Notes under the pieces: model-generated | The model's input: the letters and a program-made list of their open reading frames with translations, nothing else | Told to the model about the DNA's origin: nothing | The model's database searches: none | Shown here: positions 60,436 to 64,000 of the stretch, piece by piece | Numbering within the stretch: position 1 is the first letter of the stretch | How the letters are laid out: every line of letters begins with the position of its first letter | NCBI GenBank assembly: GCA_965207535.1 | Contig: CBDBMR010000014.1 | Span: forward strand, 248,001 to 312,000 | DNA from: JAJDXO01 sp965207535 | GTDB lineage: Bacteria > Pseudomonadota > Alphaproteobacteria > Rhodospirillales > UBA2165 | Reading direction: 5' to 3' | DNA: 64,000 nt | Position numbers and translations under genes: made by a program

Positions 60436-60652
60436 TTCCTGCGAATGTTTGAGCGGCAACCTGCCGCCGATGCAAGAAAGAGCGGGCCGCAACTTTCGGC
60501 GCCTGTGCAATGAAATTGCTCCGGTGCCCGGATGTCGTGGCCCGTTTCGCCGATATACCCGATTTTGCAGGTAGCCCTACGGCGAGGGCAAGGGCAGACC
60601 GATGGGCCGCAAGGCCAATGATTGACGGAACCGGAGACGGAAGAGAGGCTTG

Positions 60653-62671
60653 ATGGCAAATCAGGACCCAGCAGCCGGCGACCCGTCGGATATCCGTGAC
60701 GCCGCGTCCGATAATTCTCTTCCGCCGGAACACCCGCGTGATGTCTTTGCCCGGATAGCCGTTGCGGCTCATCGGCTGCTCGACCCGATCTGCCGCAATC
60801 TCTGCTATGTGTCCGCAATCGTGACGTTGGTCATGGCCACCTGCATGGTGGTTGATCTCGTCAGCCGGTTGGTATTTCGAATCCCGCTCACAGGCATGAT
60901 CGAACTGCAGACCTTCATGCTGGTCTTCGTAGCGTTTTCCAGCGTCGCCTACACGATGCTGAAAAACCAGCATGTGGCCGTCGATCTCATAACTTCCAAG
61001 CTGTCGGACCAAACGAACAGTTTTCTGCAGAGCATTTTCTCGGTGTGGGGCGCATTTATTTTTGGAGTCATGGGCGTGTTCAGCGCCGTGCGCGCCGTCG
61101 ATGCCTTCGTGGAGGACGAGATTGCCGACATCACGCGCATCCCGTTTTGGCTGATTTATTCAGCAGTTTCTCTTGGAACCGTCCTACTTTCGTTGGCGCT
61201 GCTCGCGGCTCTGTTCACGCATCTTTCCGGCTTATACCGGCACTACGGAGACCGCTCGCGATTTTGGTTTGTCTTTGCGGCGGTTGTGATCATCTCGGTA
61301 GCCGGAATTTTTTCCGCCGACCTCATGAAGGCGCTGTTCGGGAATATCACGCCCGCAGTCGTTGGTGGAATTTACACGCTGCTGATGATGGTCATATTGC
61401 TTTTGGGCTTTCCGGTGGCTTTCTCGATGGCCTTTACCGGACTTACCGGCCTGATGTTTCTCACCAGTACCGACGTCGCGTTCAACGTTGCAAAGACGAA
61501 TACCTACGACGCTGTCGCACAGTACTTTTTCCTGGTTATTCCCTTCTTCCTGTTGATGGGATTTCTTGTTCTCCACGCCGGCATCGGCTCGAAACTCTAC
61601 AATGCCGGCATTAAGATTTTTGGCCGCCTGCCGGGCGGCCTTGCAATCGGAACCGTGGCCGGGTGCGGCGGGTTCGCCGCCATTTGCGGCGAGAGCGTCG
61701 CCTCGGCGGCCACCATGGGTTCGGTCTCCATTCCGGAGATGAAGAAATACAACTACGATGATTCACTGGCTACAGGCTCCGTTGCGGCCGGCGGAACGCT
61801 GGGAATACTGATTCCCCCCAGTATCGGATTTGTCGTCTACGGCATCATAACCGAACAGTCGATCGGCAAAATGTTCATGGCGGGCATCATCCCGGGCATC
61901 ATCTTGGTGACCGGATTCGCCCTGGCTGTGTATGTCCAATGTCTGATCAATCCCAACCTCGGACCAAAGGCACCGAGGGCTACCCGGGCGGAAATACTTT
62001 GGGCCGTATTCGATGTCTGGCCCGTGATGATCCTATTCGCGGTGGTAATCGGGGGTATCTATTCAGGTATCCTCACGCCTACCGAGGCCGGCGGGATAGG
62101 CGCCAGCGGCGCGCTTCTGATCGCGCTTTTTGCACCGGGGTTCAACCGGCACAAATTGTTCACCGCCCTTCTCGAGGCAACGCAGACCAGCGCCATGATC
62201 TTCACCATCCTGATTGGCGTCGGATTGCTCGGATATTTCGTGACGCTTACCGACCTTCCCGCGTCATTTGCGAATTTCCTGAAGGGTCTCGAGGTTTCAC
62301 GTTATGTGATCTACGTGCTCATTCTCCTTCTCTATCTCGTGTTGGGAATGGTCATGAACATCATCCCGATGATGATGCTTACCCTCCCCATCCTGTTTCC
62401 GACGGTCGTTGGCCTCGGATTCGATCCGATCTGGTTTGGCGTCATCATGGTGATAATGATGGAGATGGGTCAGATCACACCGCCCATAGGCATAAACGTC
62501 TTCGTCATCCATGGTGTGGCGCGCAAATATCATGTTTCGATGGCGACCATTTATCGCGGAATCATTCCCTTCGTCGTCGTCGAAATATTGGTCATCCTGT
62601 TGCTTACGATTTTTCCGGATATAGCCCTTTGGCTGCCTAACTCGATGGATGTCCTGGCGCCACTCGAGTGA
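60653..62671 (+). CDS. TRAP transporter fused DctQ-DctM permease
   Basis: A 672-residue protein. Residues about 40-190 are the small DctQ unit with four hydrophobic segments (TGMIELQTFMLVFVAFSSVAYTML). From about residue 210 on, the DctM unit has 12 segments (TLLMMVILLLGFPVAFSMAFTGLTGLMFL, CGGFAAICGESVASAATMGSVSIPEM, GTLGILIPPSIGFVVYG). Fused QM forms are common. The 217 bp between dctP and this gene hold no gene or clear signal. It would import an organic acid with sodium. Confidence 0.92.
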   Translation: MANQDPAAGDPSDIRDAASDNSLPPEHPRDVFARIAVAAHRLLDPICRNLCYVSAIVTLVMATCMVVDLVSRLVFRIPLTGMIELQTFMLVFVAFSSVAYTMLKNQHVAVDLITSKLSDQTNSFLQSIFSVWGAFIFGVMGVFSAVRAVDAFVEDEIADITRIPFWLIYSAVSLGTVLLSLALLAALFTHLSGLYRHYGDRSRFWFVFAAVVIISVAGIFSADLMKALFGNITPAVVGGIYTLLMMVILLLGFPVAFSMAFTGLTGLMFLTSTDVAFNVAKTNTYDAVAQYFFLVIPFFLLMGFLVLHAGIGSKLYNAGIKIFGRLPGGLAIGTVAGCGGFAAICGESVASAATMGSVSIPEMKKYNYDDSLATGSVAAGGTLGILIPPSIGFVVYGIITEQSIGKMFMAGIIPGIILVTGFALAVYVQCLINPNLGPKAPRATRAEILWAVFDVWPVMILFAVVIGGIYSGILTPTEAGGIGASGALLIALFAPGFNRHKLFTALLEATQTSAMIFTILIGVGLLGYFVTLTDLPASFANFLKGLEVSRYVIYVLILLLYLVLGMVMNIIPMMMLTLPILFPTVVGLGFDPIWFGVIMVIMMEMGQITPPIGINVFVIHGVARKYHVSMATIYRGIIPFVVVEILVILLLTIFPDIALWLPNSMDVLAPLE

Positions 62672-62807
62672 GCCGGATGCCGGCAAGCTGAATCCTGGTG
62701 GCGCCGGCCGCTTCCCGACTCGGGCCCATTTGCCACCGGATATAACCAAAGCGATCCTCGACGGCCGCACGGATAACGTCCCGCACTTCCCGTACCCTTC
62801 CGGCACC

Positions 62808-63512
62808 TCAAGTCGTCACCAGCCCTATGAAATTGTCGATCAAGAGACGCCCCGCATTAAACGAACTCGTTCGCGGGACGAAATCATCGGCCGAAGCGCC
62901 ACAGGCAGCGAACGACTCGGCGTTTTGATCAAACCAACTCATGGCCTGATCCCTGCCGTACTCGGGATGAGGCTGCACACCCCACACCGGGCCGTTTCGC
63001 CAGCGCCAAATCTGGTTGGCGCAATTCCCGTTGGCAGCCAGCACCTCGATGTCCGGATGATCGGCGCCGACGTCGTCTCCGTGCCAGTGGAGTATCTCAA
63101 ACGCCTCCGGAAGTCCGTCGAGCAGGGGATCGTCAGCCGGGGATTTTCGTGACAGTTCGAGGGGACCGTAGCCCATCTCCCTCTTCTCCCGCCGGGTGAC
63201 CAGACCGCCGCCGAAAAGGGCCGCGGCGAGGACCTGACTGCCGAAGCACAGTCCCAACGTAGGCACCTTTGCGGAAGCAAGACCAACGAGAAGGTCCTTG
63301 AGAGGGGCGATCCATTCCTCGTCGTCGCAGGCGCCGTTGAAACTCGGGCTGACATATGCACCGCAAAATTCGTGATCCGACGGAAACCGGCCCTCGTTCG
63401 TCCGATGCCGCTCGACCGCCAGGTCGGAAGCTTCAAGCGCCTCATCCACATACCCCGGGGTCTGGGCTTCCGCCCAGTTGTCAAGGTACAGAAATCGATC
63501 TTTAGCCCGCAT
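62808..63512 (-). CDS. Class I glutamine amidotransferase-like protein
   Basis: A 234-residue GMP synthase-like amidotransferase. The catalytic triad is Cys89 (LGLCFGSQVLAAAL), His182 and Glu184 (GVQPHPEYG). It lacks a synthetase domain; such stand-alone proteins can be gamma-glutamyl hydrolases or work in amine catabolism (PuuD-like). The only suitable start is the ATG at 63512, which lies inside the inverted end of repeat copy B; no ATG, GTG or TTG follows before the conserved FLYLDNWAE. It follows the hydantoinase gene. Confidence 0.85.
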   Translation of the reverse strand: MRAKDRFLYLDNWAEAQTPGYVDEALEASDLAVERHRTNEGRFPSDHEFCGAYVSPSFNGACDDEEWIAPLKDLLVGLASAKVPTLGLCFGSQVLAAALFGGGLVTRREKREMGYGPLELSRKSPADDPLLDGLPEAFEILHWHGDDVGADHPDIEVLAANGNCANQIWRWRNGPVWGVQPHPEYGRDQAMSWFDQNAESFAACGASADDFVPRTSSFNAGRLLIDNFIGLVTT

Positions 63513-63772
63513 TTCTCACCAGGGTCATGGTCTGCGCGGCTCTGTCGGGTCGACAGAGCAGGAGAGGCGCGCCGCGCGATGCGGTGACATCGGGCAAGCG
63601 CCTCGACACACGCTGTCGGCCCGAGAGCGCCGCCCTTCGGGTCGCGCCCCGGCGCCCGCCCGCGTCGTCGCGGCCCTCAACCGTAGGTGCCGCTACGCTT
63701 TTCGGGCCGCTCCTGGCGGCTCGACCGCCTGGACGCGACGCAGGCCGTAACCCTGGTGAGAAATGCGGGCTA
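63503..63772. repeat. 270-bp repeat with inverted ends, copy B
   Basis: The same length as copy A (270 bp) and about 95% identical by eye, but inverted. The ends read TAGCCCGCATTTC TCA CCAGGGT on both arms; copy A has CCG in both arms. On the minus strand the TAG of one end is the stop codon of the hydantoinase B gene and the ATG within the other end is the start codon of the amidotransferase gene. No protein gene lies inside. Confidence 0.9.
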
Positions 63773-64000
63773 ACCGATCGTCTCGGAGACATCCACCTCG
63801 ATCCCGTAGTCGCGTTTGGCATCTTCGGCCGTGATGAGCCCATCCAGAACGTCGTCGACGATGGCCTGCCGGTCCCGGTCCCGGGGATCGCCGTAACCGC
63901 CGCCTCCCGGAAGCTCCAATATCAGCCGGTCTCCATAGGGTACGGACTGGCGCCCCTTACTCTCGAGCTCCGGGCCGGACTTGAGCCGAACCTCGCCTTT
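63770..64000 (-). CDS. N-methylhydantoinase B/acetone carboxylase-type HyuB, C-terminal end (partial)
   Basis: The last 76 codons of a minus-strand gene that continues beyond the window. LILELPGGGGYGDPRDRDRQAIVDDVLDGLITAEDAKRDYGIEV is the standard ending of HyuB/hydantoinase B proteins, which with HyuA hydrolyse 5-oxoproline or hydantoin-type rings using ATP. The stop codon TAG is supplied by repeat copy B. The amidotransferase gene follows in the same direction across the repeat. Confidence 0.85.
   Translation of the reverse strand, partial: KGEVRLKSGPELESKGRQSVPYGDRLILELPGGGGYGDPRDRDRQAIVDDVLDGLITAEDAKRDYGIEVDVSETIG

Noticed and set aside
1..64000. CRISPR array or prophage
   Set aside because: No direct repeats with regular unique spacers were seen, and no capsid, tail, terminase or integrase genes. 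The only tandem arrays have three or four short units.

Overview
The window is high-GC DNA from an alphaproteobacterium. Housekeeping genes fit a Rhodospirillales-like lineage: the topA end, rnr, rpmG next to a divK-type response regulator, hisZ-purA, rluD, a JAMM protease gene and clpS. Codon use is GC-rich, and readable promoters resemble sigma-70 sites (TTGACA-16-TATCTT before rpmG, CTGACA-17-TATAAC before the amidase operon). The species cannot be named from sequence alone.

Layout. 1-10.5 kb is core genome: topA end, rnr, an S41 lipoprotein protease, rpmG, divK, a glycosyltransferase, hisZ-purA, rluD, a small membrane protein, a JAMM peptidase and tRNA-Glu(CTC). 10.5-13.4 kb is disturbed: a PD-(D/E)XK nuclease-like gene of different composition sits beside the tRNA, then clpS, then a complete 843-bp IS5-family element inserted exactly in the stop codon of a BKACE gene. 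13.3-21.5 kb is a catabolic set: BKACE and two cyclase-family hydrolases on the minus strand, then a plus-strand operon of amidase, 3-hydroxyisobutyrate dehydrogenase-like protein, polysaccharide deacetylase/allantoinase-like protein, Rid protein, GST, DUF1330 and VOC proteins. 21.5-30 kb, on the minus strand, holds livKHMGF and a three-subunit molybdenum hydroxylase (FAD, 2Fe-2S and Mo subunits). 30.2-37.2 kb, on the plus strand, is a tripartite tricarboxylate transporter whose tctC is cut by an IS110 remnant, followed by an acyl-CoA-type catabolic operon (FAH, epimerase, enoyl-CoA hydratase/BadI-like, CaiB). 37.2-43.3 kb, on the minus strand, has an MDR reductase, a hydroxypyruvate-isomerase-like protein and a NitT/TauT ABC transporter with two permeases. 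43.6-49.2 kb has a Gfo/Idh/MocA oxidoreductase, a gene remnant with repeats, an alpha-E/circularly permuted ATP-grasp pair and a Tat-exported sulfite-oxidase-like enzyme. 49.3-62.7 kb is a regulon-like cluster: polar amino acid ABC transporter, SDR, NIPSNAP protein, 2-oxoacid dehydrogenase E1 alpha/beta, a stand-alone lipoyl domain, both subunits of aconitase X, an HxlR regulator, an MDR enzyme and a TRAP transporter. 62.8-64 kb has a glutamine amidotransferase and the end of a hydantoinase B gene.

The most interesting points are these. (1) The DivK homologue has Glu where the phospho-accepting Asp53 should be. (2) A 270-bp repeat with inverted ends is present in two near-identical copies. 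Its end sequence supplies the stop codons of three neighbouring genes and the start codon of a fourth, and the variable triplet in its ends changes in both arms together. (3) Two matching operators lie at exactly the same distance (83 bp) from the starts of the E1-alpha gene and the MDR gene, tying the E1/lipoyl/aconitase X operon and the TRAP operon to the HxlR regulator. Together they look like an uncharacterised pathway in which a dehydration may be followed by oxidative decarboxylation, without E2 or E3 genes nearby.
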